Source of the DNA: Variovorax sp. 770b2 | GTDB lineage: Bacteria; Pseudomonadota; Gammaproteobacteria; Burkholderiales; Burkholderiaceae_C | Direction: 5' to 3' | Length of the DNA stretch: 64,000 nt | NCBI RefSeq assembly: GCF_900115685.1 | Contig: NZ_FOXJ01000010.1 | Span: 124,001-188,000 of the forward strand | In this document: in pieces, positions 16,273 to 24,205 of the stretch | Numbering within the stretch: position 1 is the first letter of the stretch | Layout of the letters: each line of letters begins with the position of its first letter | Translations under genes and position numbers: made by a program | Notes under the pieces: model-generated | Database searches by the model: none | Told to the model about the DNA's origin: nothing | The model's input: the letters and a program-made list of their open reading frames with translations, nothing else

Positions 16273-16593
16273 TCAGGCCTGATCCCACGTGTAGGTGGCA
16301 CCGTAGCCATCCCATGCTTCCATGACGATGCGCTGGCCGGCGGCCACTGTCATCGATTCTCCCGGTGCGAGCACCAGGTCTTCGCTGGGGTTGGCCAGCG
16401 TGGCGTCGGGCGTGATCCACACCCGGCCCTGCTTCACGCGCAGGACGCTGGCCGCCCGCGCCTTCAGGCTCATCGCCTCGCCGGGGGCGATCTGCCAGGC
16501 GCCGCGGCGCACGGCCGGAGGCACGGCGACGGCGGTGCGGGCGGGAATGGACAGGGAAGCGAGCGATTCGGTGGTGCAGACGGCGGTGGACAT
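16273..16593 (-). CDS. DUF2917-family protein
   Basis: A 106-residue protein with a good AGGAG before ATG 16593. It has a small beta-barrel character with the phrases QGRVWITPDA and LAPGESMTVAAGQRIVMEAW, as in DUF2917, a cupin-like family common in Burkholderiales with no known role. A related second copy lies at 30521-30856. It is divergent from a LysR gene, which suggests that the LysR protein controls it. Confidence 0.8.
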   Translation of the reverse strand: MSTAVCTTESLASLSIPARTAVAVPPAVRRGAWQIAPGEAMSLKARAASVLRVKQGRVWITPDATLANPSEDLVLAPGESMTVAAGQRIVMEAWDGYGATYTWDQA

Positions 16594-16711
16594 GATGGAG
16601 ACTCCTTGGGCTGTGCCGAAGTGCGATGCCAGGACGGTGGCAATGGCGCAGTTCGGGAATGAATGATCGTTTCTATGGCGTTGTGGGTCCAATGAAAACG
16701 AAGTAGCCTAC

Positions 16712-16730
16712 TGATGCTGATATCGCATCA
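16712..16730. promoter_or_regulatory. LysR-type operator candidate TGATGC-N7-GCATCA
   Basis: A perfect 6-base palindrome with a TGATATC centre, fitting the T-N11-A pattern of LysR-family sites. It lies 40 bases before the LysR start and about 120 bases upstream of the divergent DUF2917 gene, so it could control both. Confidence 0.65.
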
Positions 16731-16769
16731 ATCGACCCGACCGCCGGGCCGCCCCCGGAACCCCCATCC

Positions 16770-17753
16770 ATGCAACATTCGCAAACCCACCTGCGCTCCC
16801 GTCCGATCTCGGCCGGGCACCTGCGCGCCTTCGAGGCCGTCGCCCGGCACCTGAACTTCCGCGCCGCGGCCGAAGAAATGGCGCTGACCCAGTCGGCCGT
16901 CAGCCGGCAGATCCAGTCGCTGGAAGAGGAAGTGGGCGTGTCGCTGTTCCTGCGCCATACGCGGGCGGTGGAGCTGACCAGCGCGGGGGCGCAGCTGCTG
17001 CTCTCGGTGCAGCAGTCGCTGCCGCGCATCGATATGGCGGTGCGCCAGATCCGCCAGAGCGCGGGGCGCAAGAGCGTCTCGCTCACCACCTTCGCGTCGT
17101 TCGCCTCGATGTGGCTGATCCCGCGGCTGGAGGTCTTCCAGCGCGACAACCCCGAGATCGACATCCGCATCGACGCCAGCGACGTGGCAGTGGACCTCGA
17201 AGTGGCCGACGTGGACATCGCCCTGCGCTACGGCCCGCGCGAGGTCATGCCGCCCACCGCGGTGCGCCTGTTCGGCGAAAACCTCACGCCGGTGGCCAGC
17301 CCCTGGCTCATCAAGAGCAGCCCGCCGATCAAGACGCCGGAAGACATCACCCGCTTCACGCTGATCGAGGCGGGCGACGCGCACCGCACGCACTTGGAGT
17401 GGCTCACGTGGCGGCGCTGGTTCGAGGTGAACGGCCTGGAGCGCGCGCAGCCCAAGCGCTGGCTCTATTTCAACTACGCCTACCAGATGGTGCAGGCCGC
17501 GCTGACCGGCCAGGGCGTGGTGCTGGCGCGCAGCTCGCTGATCGCCGAAAGCCTGGCCAACGGCGACCTGGTCGAGGTGCTGCCCCAGCACCGCATGGAT
17601 TCACCGATGTCCTACTGGCTCATCGCCGGCCCGCGCAACGCGCTGCGGCCCGAGATCAAGGCCTTCTGGGACTGGCTGCTGCTGCAGGCCGGCACCACGC
17701 GCGGGACCATCGGCGAGGTGCCCGATCCGGACACCATCGACGACATCGACTGA
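16770..17753 (+). CDS. LysR-family transcriptional regulator (GcvA-like)
   Basis: A 327-residue protein. The N-terminal winged helix spans about 15-75 (HLRAFEAVARHLNFRAAAEE, SQSAVSRQIQSLEEE-type helix). A periplasmic-binding-protein-like effector domain follows (KSVSLTTFASFASMWLIPRL, DIALRYGPREVMPP). The wording of the linker and of the effector core is like GcvA-type regulators of amino-acid metabolism. The effector is unknown. The palindromic site just upstream supports autoregulation and control of the divergent DUF2917 gene. Confidence 0.92.
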   Translation: MQHSQTHLRSRPISAGHLRAFEAVARHLNFRAAAEEMALTQSAVSRQIQSLEEEVGVSLFLRHTRAVELTSAGAQLLLSVQQSLPRIDMAVRQIRQSAGRKSVSLTTFASFASMWLIPRLEVFQRDNPEIDIRIDASDVAVDLEVADVDIALRYGPREVMPPTAVRLFGENLTPVASPWLIKSSPPIKTPEDITRFTLIEAGDAHRTHLEWLTWRRWFEVNGLERAQPKRWLYFNYAYQMVQAALTGQGVVLARSSLIAESLANGDLVEVLPQHRMDSPMSYWLIAGPRNALRPEIKAFWDWLLLQAGTTRGTIGEVPDPDTIDDID

Positions 17754-17782
17754 ACGGGAATGCGGCCGCCGCCGGGCCGCGC

Positions 17783-17829
17783 CTTCCCCTCGGGGAGCGG
17801 AGTTACACGAAGTGAAAAGCCGGGGGGCT
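17783..17829. repeat. Comamonadaceae-type intergenic repeat
   Basis: A short GC-rich hairpin (CCCCTCGGGG) is followed by ACACGAAGTG and AAGCCGGGGGG. The same sequence of parts occurs at 62230-62285, before the CcsA-like gene. It lies between the LysR gene and the convergent folate ligase gene. Confidence 0.55.
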
Positions 17830-18446
17830 CAAGACATCGGCCAGACGACGCCGTTGTCATTCAGGATCGCGTCCAGCGGCAGGTCGTGCGCCTCGGGCTC
17901 GAAGTCGTCCAGAAAGCCGTGCGTGAAGCCCAGCCCCACGGTGAACGGCCGCGGCTCCAGGGCCGCCAGCGTGCGGTCGTAGAACCCGCCGCCATAACCC
18001 AGGCGGTAGCCGCCGGCGCTGTAGCCCACGCAGGGCACGAACAGGAGCGTCGGCACGATCAGCTCGGTGTCCTTGGGCTTGGGAATGCCGTAGGCGTCTT
18101 CTTCCATCTGGCAGCCCGGGTACCAGGCATGGAAGGTGAGGGTCTTGTGAACCTTGTCGATCACGGGCAGTCCGATGCGGCGACGCTGGGTCTCTTCCAT
18201 CAGCTCGCCGTCTTCCTTCCAGCGGTGCAGCGCGGGCAATGGATCGAACTCGCCCTTGATCGGCCAGTAGGCGCCGATCACGGTGTCGGGCCGCCCGACC
18301 AGCCAGATGCGCATGACGCGCTGCAGCAGGTCGGCGCGTGTCAGCCGGTCCGGCATGGCCAGGCGTTGTTCGATCAGAGCCTTGCGCAACTGATCCTTCA
18401 GAAAACTCGCCGTCGCCGAAGTGTCGGCACCCTTTGACTTGTCCAT
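17829..18446 (-). CDS. ygfA: 5-formyltetrahydrofolate cyclo-ligase
   Basis: A 205-residue protein converting 5-formyl-THF and ATP to 5,10-methenyl-THF. The signature YSAGGYRLGYGGGFYDRTLA is the nucleotide-binding motif of the family, with an N-terminal helix region rich in Arg. I start at ATG 18446; the frame stays open far upstream, but that part is the antisense of slt. In many bacteria this gene is next to the 6S RNA; I could not recognise a 6S RNA here. It is divergent from slt, with 9 bases between starts. Confidence 0.93.
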   Translation of the reverse strand: MDKSKGADTSATASFLKDQLRKALIEQRLAMPDRLTRADLLQRVMRIWLVGRPDTVIGAYWPIKGEFDPLPALHRWKEDGELMEETQRRRIGLPVIDKVHKTLTFHAWYPGCQMEEDAYGIPKPKDTELIVPTLLFVPCVGYSAGGYRLGYGGGFYDRTLAALEPRPFTVGLGFTHGFLDDFEPEAHDLPLDAILNDNGVVWPMS

Positions 18447-18455
18447 AATCCCCCG

Positions 18456-20486
18456 ATGCAGTTCCCAAGCATTTTGGCATCCACGCGCAGCCGCCCGCGC
18501 AACGCAACGCCAGCCGTTGCTTTTTCCCTCGTCCTGACTGCCGCCGCACTGCTCTTTCATCCCCCCGCCAGCGCACAGACCAACACCAACGACGACGTGC
18601 TGGTCCAGATGAAGCAGGCCTTCCAGCGCGGCGACAAGGCCCGCCTTTCCGCCCTCCTGCCGCAAGCCCGCGGCCACGCGCTCGAACCCTGGGCCGCCTA
18701 CTGGGAACTGAAGGCCCGCCTGCAGGAAGCCGCACCCAACGAAGTGCAGGACTTCTACGCCCGCTACCCCGGCACCTACCAGGAAGACCGCCTGCGCAAC
18801 GACTGGCTGCTGCTGCTCGGCCAGCGCCGCGACTGGGACGGCTTTGCCGCCAACGTGGCCGGCTACCGCATGGGCGACGACGCGCAGGTGCGCTGCTACG
18901 CGATCCTGGCCGAGACGCTGCGCTCGGGCACCGCCACCCAGGCCCAGGCCGACGACGTGCGCCGCAACTGGTTCAGCCAGAAGGAAGCCGACGACGGCTG
19001 CCTCACCGCCGCCGACCGCATGGTCGCCTCCCGCCTCATGTCGCCCAACGATGCCTGGAAGAAGGCGCGCCTGGCCATCGAGGCCAATCGCCCGCAGGCC
19101 GCGCGCGGCGCCGTCACCATCGCCGCGCCCGATGCGCTGCCGCTCTTCGAGGAGCTCAACGCCAGCTCGGCCAAGTTCCTCACCGGCCGCGCCTTCGTGG
19201 CCGCCAAGTCGCGCAAGGAACTGGTGGTGCTCGCGCTCATCAAGGTCGCCATCGCCGACCCCGACATGGCTGCCTCGCAGCTGGACAGCAAGTGGGGCCC
19301 GATGCTCTCGGCCGAAGAGCGCAACTGGCTCTGGGGCGCCATCGGCCGCGCGGCCGCGAACAAGCTCTCGCCGCAGGCAGTCGGCTATTTCGCCAACGTC
19401 ACCAAGAACAGCGACCTGTCGGACGACATGCTCGGCTGGCGCGTGCGCGCCGCACTGCGCACCGGCCAGTGGAAGGACGTGGCGCCCGCCATCAACGCCA
19501 TGAGCGAAACCGCCCAGCTCGATCCGACCTGGGTCTACTGGAAGGCCCGGGCTCTCGCCACCGAGCGCAGCGACGAGCGCCGCGCCCAGGCACGGGAGCT
19601 GTACACGAGCATCGCCGGCACGCGCGGCTTCTACGAAATGCTCGCGCTCGAGGAGCTGGGCCAGCGCGTCGTCGCGGCCACCCGCCCCGCGCCGCTCACG
19701 CCCGAGGAAAAGGCCGCCGCGCGCAGCAACCTCGCGCTCAATCGCGGCCTCTACGCGATCGCGATCGGCCTGCGTCCCGAAGGCACGCGCGAGTGGAACT
19801 ACGCCACCAACCTGCACGACAAGGGCGGCATGGACGACCGCGCCCTGCTGGCGGCTGCCGACTTCGCCTGCCAGCGCGAGGTGTGGGACCGCTGCATCAA
19901 CACGAGCGAGCGCACCAAGGGCACGATCGACGTGGAGCAGCGCTTTCCCATGCCCTTCCACGACACGGTGCTGCGCAAGAGCCAGGACATCGGACTGGAC
20001 CCGGCCTACGTCTACGGCCTCATCCGCCAGGAAAGCCGTTTCATCATGGACGCGCGCTCGGGCGTCGGCGCCTCGGGCCTCATGCAGGTCATGCCCGCCA
20101 CCGCACGCTGGACGGCCCGCAAGATCGGCATGGCCGACTTCACGCCCGGCCAGATCAACGACCGCGAAACCAACATCACCATCGGCACCAACTACCTGAA
20201 GCTGGCGCTCGACGACTTCGACGGCTCCATGGCGCTGGCCGCCGCGGCCTACAACGCCGGCCCCGGGCGCCCCCGCAACTGGCGCAACGGCCCGGTGCTC
20301 GACGCCGCGATCTGGGCCGAGAACGTGCCCTTCACCGAAACCCGCGACTACGTGAAGAAGGTGCTGGCCAACACCACGAATTACGCAGCGATCATCAGCG
20401 GCCGGCCGCAGTCGCTCAAGGAGCGCCTGGGCCGCGTCGGTCCGCGCGACGCCGCGGAACCCGAGCCGAACAAGGACCTGCCCTGA
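18456..20486 (+). CDS. slt: soluble lytic murein transglycosylase
   Basis: A 676-residue periplasmic protein with a signal peptide ending HPPASAQ. A long alpha-helical U-domain with superhelical repeats (residues about 40-480) precedes the SLT catalytic domain. There YVYGLIRQESRF holds the catalytic Glu, with GASGLMQVMPATAR and AAYNAGPGR completing the lysozyme-like fold. It cleaves the MurNAc-GlcNAc bond, leaving 1,6-anhydroMurNAc ends. Length and order match Slt70-type enzymes. Confidence 0.95.
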   Translation: MQFPSILASTRSRPRNATPAVAFSLVLTAAALLFHPPASAQTNTNDDVLVQMKQAFQRGDKARLSALLPQARGHALEPWAAYWELKARLQEAAPNEVQDFYARYPGTYQEDRLRNDWLLLLGQRRDWDGFAANVAGYRMGDDAQVRCYAILAETLRSGTATQAQADDVRRNWFSQKEADDGCLTAADRMVASRLMSPNDAWKKARLAIEANRPQAARGAVTIAAPDALPLFEELNASSAKFLTGRAFVAAKSRKELVVLALIKVAIADPDMAASQLDSKWGPMLSAEERNWLWGAIGRAAANKLSPQAVGYFANVTKNSDLSDDMLGWRVRAALRTGQWKDVAPAINAMSETAQLDPTWVYWKARALATERSDERRAQARELYTSIAGTRGFYEMLALEELGQRVVAATRPAPLTPEEKAAARSNLALNRGLYAIAIGLRPEGTREWNYATNLHDKGGMDDRALLAAADFACQREVWDRCINTSERTKGTIDVEQRFPMPFHDTVLRKSQDIGLDPAYVYGLIRQESRFIMDARSGVGASGLMQVMPATARWTARKIGMADFTPGQINDRETNITIGTNYLKLALDDFDGSMALAAAAYNAGPGRPRNWRNGPVLDAAIWAENVPFTETRDYVKKVLANTTNYAAIISGRPQSLKERLGRVGPRDAAEPEPNKDLP

Positions 20487-20550
20487 AACATGAGCCCCCA
20501 CGCTCATCACTTCTTGGCCTTCCTTGGGGCCGCCCGGCGGAAGGCCTGAG

Positions 20551-21105
20551 ATGAACTGGCGCGACGAGGTGCTCGACACCATCGCCTCCGAGTTCTCGGA
20601 CGTGACGGACGTCGCACAGCTCACGCGCATCGTCGTTCGCCTCACGCTCGCCGCCATCCTGGGTTTCGTGCTGGGCTTCGAGCGGGAGCAACAGGGCAAG
20701 GCGGCCGGCGTGCGCACGCACATGCTGGTGGCGATCGGCTCGGCGATGTTCGTGCTGATTCCGCAGCAGACCGGCATCGTGCCGGCCGACATGAGCCGCG
20801 TGATCCAGGGGCTGGTGGCGGGCGTGGGGTTTCTCTGCGCCGGCACCATCCTCAAGCAGGGCAAGGACGAATCGCACGTGCAGGGCCTCACCACCGCCGC
20901 GGGCCTCTGGATGACGGCGGCCATCGGCATGGCCTGCGGGCTCGGCCGCGAGGCGACCGCGGTGCTGAGCGCGCTGCTGGCGCTGGCGGTGCTGTCGCTG
21001 GTGCCGCGGCTGGTGAGCCTGCTGGAGCGCACCGTCGCCAAGGACGATGCCCAGGGCGCCCCGCGCGTCGTCGCCTCGCCGGACGACAAGCCGCGCGACC
21101 GCTGA
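20551..21105 (+). CDS. MgtC/SapB-family membrane protein
   Basis: A 184-residue inner-membrane protein with four or five membrane segments (LAAILGFVLGFERE, MLVAIGSAMFVLIP, GLVAGVGFLCAGTIL, TAAIGMACGLG). It contains the family motifs GFEREQQGKAAGVRTHMLV and GVGFLCAGTI. The larger MgtC proteins of pathogens carry a soluble C-terminal domain that is absent here, so this is the short SapB-like type. The family is linked to magnesium limitation and ATPase control. I start at ATG 20551 with GGAAGG upstream. Confidence 0.88.
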   Translation: MNWRDEVLDTIASEFSDVTDVAQLTRIVVRLTLAAILGFVLGFEREQQGKAAGVRTHMLVAIGSAMFVLIPQQTGIVPADMSRVIQGLVAGVGFLCAGTILKQGKDESHVQGLTTAAGLWMTAAIGMACGLGREATAVLSALLALAVLSLVPRLVSLLERTVAKDDAQGAPRVVASPDDKPRDR

Positions 21106-21210
21106 ACGCGCCGGCCCGCATCAATTCGCATCGCGTTCGGCATCAATGGCGGCGCACCGCGCGGCTAGCATCGAAGGCTTTGCACTGAAACCGAACAGGA
21201 GGAACCCCTG

Positions 21211-21894
21211 ATGCGCAAGCTCTACATCGGCAACAAGAACTACTCGTCGTGGTCCATGCGCCCCTGGGTGCTCATGAAGCAGGCCGGCATCGCCTTCGAC
21301 GAAGTGATGGTGCGCTTCGATTCGTTCGAGGCGGAGTCGCAGTTCAAGCACACCATCGCGCCGCTCAACCCGGTGGCCAAGGTGCCGGTGCTGGTCGATG
21401 GCGACCTGGTGGTCTGGGACACGCTGGCCATCGCCGAATACCTGGCCGAGACCTTTCCCGACAAAGCGCTGTGGCCCAAGGGCGCCGCCGACCGGGCGCG
21501 CGCGCGCAGCATCTGCGCCGAGATGCATTCGGGCTTCGGGGGCCTGCGCGGCCATTGCGGCATGAACATCGAGGCGTCGCTGCCCGAAGTCGGCGCGAAG
21601 CTGCTGAAGGAACAGCCCGGCGTGCGCAGCGACCTGGACCGCATCGTGCAAATGTGGAGCGACTTGCTGGGCACCCATGGCGGCCCGCTGCTGTTCGGTG
21701 AATTCACCATCGCCGACGCCTACTTCGCGCCCATCGGCACGCGCATCAAGACCTACGGGTTGCCGGTGCCGGCGGCCATCTCGGCCTACATCGAACGCGT
21801 GCAGGCGCTGCCGGGCATCAAGGCCTGGATCGACGAAGCGCTGGCGGAAAAGGATTTCCTGCAGTTCGAAGAGCCCTACCGCACGGGGCGGTAA
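21211..21894 (+). CDS. glutathione S-transferase family protein
   Basis: A 227-residue cytosolic protein. The N-terminal thioredoxin-like domain begins LYIGNKNYSSWSMRPWVLM, where the Ser residues could activate glutathione. It continues with the cis-Pro motif VAKVPVLVDGD and the glutathione-contact DTLAIAEYLAE. The C-terminal helical domain follows. AGGAGG precedes ATG. This subgroup often has an unknown electrophile substrate. Confidence 0.92.
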   Translation: MRKLYIGNKNYSSWSMRPWVLMKQAGIAFDEVMVRFDSFEAESQFKHTIAPLNPVAKVPVLVDGDLVVWDTLAIAEYLAETFPDKALWPKGAADRARARSICAEMHSGFGGLRGHCGMNIEASLPEVGAKLLKEQPGVRSDLDRIVQMWSDLLGTHGGPLLFGEFTIADAYFAPIGTRIKTYGLPVPAAISAYIERVQALPGIKAWIDEALAEKDFLQFEEPYRTGR

Positions 21895-21922
21895 GGCGTT
21901 CGGAGCAGGTGCCGGGGGCGGG

Positions 21923-22648
21923 TCAGAACCTGTAGGTTGCCGACAGGAAGGTGACGATCGGGTTCAGCTTCAGGCTCGCTTCGCTGCGGGCGACCGGCAG
22001 GCCGGTGATCGAGGTCGTGGTCAGCTTGGCCTTGGTCTTCAGCGGGATGTACGACACCGAGAACGCGATGCCCCAGTGCTTGTCGAACTGGTAGGAGACA
22101 CCGGCGTTGAGCACGGGGGCGAACGAGCTGTCGAGCTTGGCGGTGGTGTTCACCGAATAGGGCGACTGGCGGAACTGGCTGGCCAGCGCGCCCTGCAGGT
22201 TCGAGGTGAGCTTCACGTCGCTGTACCAGACGTAGGTGGCGCCCAGGCCGACGAACGGACGGAAGGCGTCGTTGCCTTCGTTGAAGTTGTACTTCACCAG
22301 GACCGTGGGGCTCCATTGGCGGGCTTCGCCCAATTCACCCACGCGGGCCAGCGTGCCCTGGCCCTCGAGCTTGAACTTCGGCGGAATGCCCAGGACGCCT
22401 TCCACAGCCCAGTGGCTGTCGAGGAAGTAGGCCAGGCTCAGGCCGAGCGTGTCCGAGTCCTTGACGCCGGCGCCCGAACCCTGCAGCACGCTCTGCACCG
22501 GCGCAGTCACCTGGAGCGGCTTGCTCGAATCCTGGGGCGCCAGGTGAAACCAGCCCGCACCGGCGACCCAGTCACCGGCGTTTTGCGCGAACGCACTGCC
22601 GGATGCCAAGGCACCCAGAGCCGCCAGCGCAAACATTGTTTTCTTCAT
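21923..22648 (-). CDS. ompW: OmpW-family outer-membrane protein
   Basis: A 241-residue protein with signal peptide MKKTMFALAALGALASGSAFA cleaved before QNAGD. Eight amphipathic strands follow, with family phrases LGLSLAYFLDSHWAVEGVLG and GVSYQFDKHWGIAFSVSYIP, and a C-terminal aromatic ATYRF typical of outer-membrane barrels. OmpW forms a narrow channel for small hydrophobic compounds. ATG 22648 has AAGGAG upstream; the longer ORF start is not needed. Two TetR-type palindromes sit 80-125 bases upstream. Confidence 0.93.
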   Translation of the reverse strand: MKKTMFALAALGALASGSAFAQNAGDWVAGAGWFHLAPQDSSKPLQVTAPVQSVLQGSGAGVKDSDTLGLSLAYFLDSHWAVEGVLGIPPKFKLEGQGTLARVGELGEARQWSPTVLVKYNFNEGNDAFRPFVGLGATYVWYSDVKLTSNLQGALASQFRQSPYSVNTTAKLDSSFAPVLNAGVSYQFDKHWGIAFSVSYIPLKTKAKLTTTSITGLPVARSEASLKLNPIVTFLSATYRF

Positions 22649-22725
22649 GATGTGAATGCTCCTTTGGTTGAAAAATCCCCGCGAACGCGGTGCGGCCCCT
22701 GGCGGGCGCTGCATTCGAGCAAATA

Positions 22726-22771
22726 AACGAACGTTCGTTCTGTTTGCAATTCGAATTATCGAACGCTCGTT
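22726..22771. promoter_or_regulatory. two TetR-type operators upstream of ompW
   Basis: The perfect palindrome AACGAACGTTCGTT (22726-22739) and a second copy ATCGAACGCTCGTT (22758-22771), matching 12 of 14 bases, have centres 32 bases apart. Such sequences are common operators of TetR/AcrR-family repressors. The region also separates ompW from the divergent cca gene. No TetR gene lies in this window. Confidence 0.7.
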
Positions 22772-22868
22772 CTATTTAGTGGGTGCGGGGTATCCCTATC
22801 TCGCATCCCGGGCTAATTCCCGGCTCATTCGCGATCTCCCCCTCTCTCTCCGTCCCTACACTGCGGCC

Positions 22869-24128
22869 ATGAAAATCTTTCTCGTCGGCGGCGCCGTCCG
22901 CGACCGGCTGCTCGGGCGACCGGTCTCCGACCACGACTGGCTGGTCGTCGGCGCCACGCCCGAAGACATGACCCGGCGCGGCTACCTGCCCGTGGGGCGC
23001 GACTTCCCGGTGTTCCTGCATCCGGAGACGCGCGAGGAATACGCCCTCGCCCGCACCGAGCGCAAGAGCGCGCCCGGCTACCGCGGCTTCACCATCCACA
23101 CCGCGCCCGACGTGACGCTGGAGGAGGACCTCGCCCGGCGCGACCTCACCATCAACGCCATCGCGCTGCCGGCCGAACTGGTGGGCGCCGACGGCCAATT
23201 CGAACCTGACCCCGAAAACCTGGCCGACCCCTTCCACGGCCAGCGCGACCTGCAGGGCCGGCTGCTGCGCCACGTGACCGACGCCTTCCGCGAAGACCCG
23301 GTGCGCATCCTGCGGGTGGCGCGCTTTGCCGCGCGCTTCGACGATTTCTCGGTCGCACCCGAAACCATGGCACTGATGCGCGGGATGGTCAGCGCCGGCG
23401 AGGCCGATGCGCTGGTGCCCGAGCGCGTCTGGCAGGAGCTCGCGCGCGGCCTCGCGGAAACGCGCCCCTCGCGCATGTTCGAAGCGCTGCGCGAATGCGG
23501 CGCCCTCGCCGTGCTGCTGCCCGAAGTCGACCGGCTCTGGGGCGTGCCGCAGCCCGAGGCGCATCACCCCGAGATCGACACCGGCGTGCACCTGATGATG
23601 GTCATCGACACCAGCGCGCGGCTTGCGGCCACCCTGCCGGTGCGCTTCGCCTGCCTGATGCACGACCTGGGCAAGGGCACCACGCCCGCCGATGTGCTGC
23701 CGCGCCACATCGGCCACGAGAAGCGCAGCGTCGACCTGCTGCACGCGGTGTGCGACCGCTGGCGCGTGCCGGTGGATATCCGCGAGCTGGCCGAGGTGGT
23801 GGCGCGCGAGCACGGCAACGTGCACCGCAGCGGCGAGCTCGATGCGGCGCCGCTGGTGCGCCTCCTGGAGCGCTGCGACGCCTTCAGGAAGCCCGCGCGT
23901 TTCGCCGAGGTGCTGCTGGCCTGCGAGTGCGATGCGCGCGGCCGGCTCGGGTTCGAGGACAAGCCCTATCCGCAGCGCGAGCGCCTGCTCGCCGTGCTGG
24001 CCACCGCCGCGGCCGTGCCCACCGACGTGGTCGCGCGCAAGGCGCAGCAGTCGGGCGCGTCCGGGCCGCAGATCGGCGAGGCCATCCACCGCGCGCGCAT
24101 CGAGGCCGTGGCGGCGTCGCTGGCCTGA
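22869..24128 (+). CDS. cca: multifunctional CCA-adding tRNA nucleotidyltransferase
   Basis: A 419-residue protein adding CCA to tRNA 3' ends. The class II nucleotidyltransferase head reads KIFLVGGAVRDRLLGR with the acidic pair in SDHDW, then EEDLARRDLTINAIA and the RNA-template Arg region EDPVRILRVARFAARF. An HD domain follows (CLMHDLGKGTTP), which in E. coli-type enzymes gives 2',3'-cyclic phosphodiesterase, 2'-nucleotidase and phosphatase activities. I use ATG 22869; the longer ORF runs through the TetR-type operators. Confidence 0.96.
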   Translation: MKIFLVGGAVRDRLLGRPVSDHDWLVVGATPEDMTRRGYLPVGRDFPVFLHPETREEYALARTERKSAPGYRGFTIHTAPDVTLEEDLARRDLTINAIALPAELVGADGQFEPDPENLADPFHGQRDLQGRLLRHVTDAFREDPVRILRVARFAARFDDFSVAPETMALMRGMVSAGEADALVPERVWQELARGLAETRPSRMFEALRECGALAVLLPEVDRLWGVPQPEAHHPEIDTGVHLMMVIDTSARLAATLPVRFACLMHDLGKGTTPADVLPRHIGHEKRSVDLLHAVCDRWRVPVDIRELAEVVAREHGNVHRSGELDAAPLVRLLERCDAFRKPARFAEVLLACECDARGRLGFEDKPYPQRERLLAVLATAAAVPTDVVARKAQQSGASGPQIGEAIHRARIEAVAASLA

Positions 24129-24205
24129 AGACGCCGCGGCCATGCCCCGCGCAGGCATGACTTCTGGCACTTCTCCTCGCGGATCGCGCCGATAGCATCG
24201 ATCGG

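Noticed and set aside
17829..21146. Open frame of 1105 codons on the - strand
   Set aside because: Only its first 205 codons from the 3' side (the folate ligase) make sense. The rest is the antisense of slt and mgtC, open because of GC bias.
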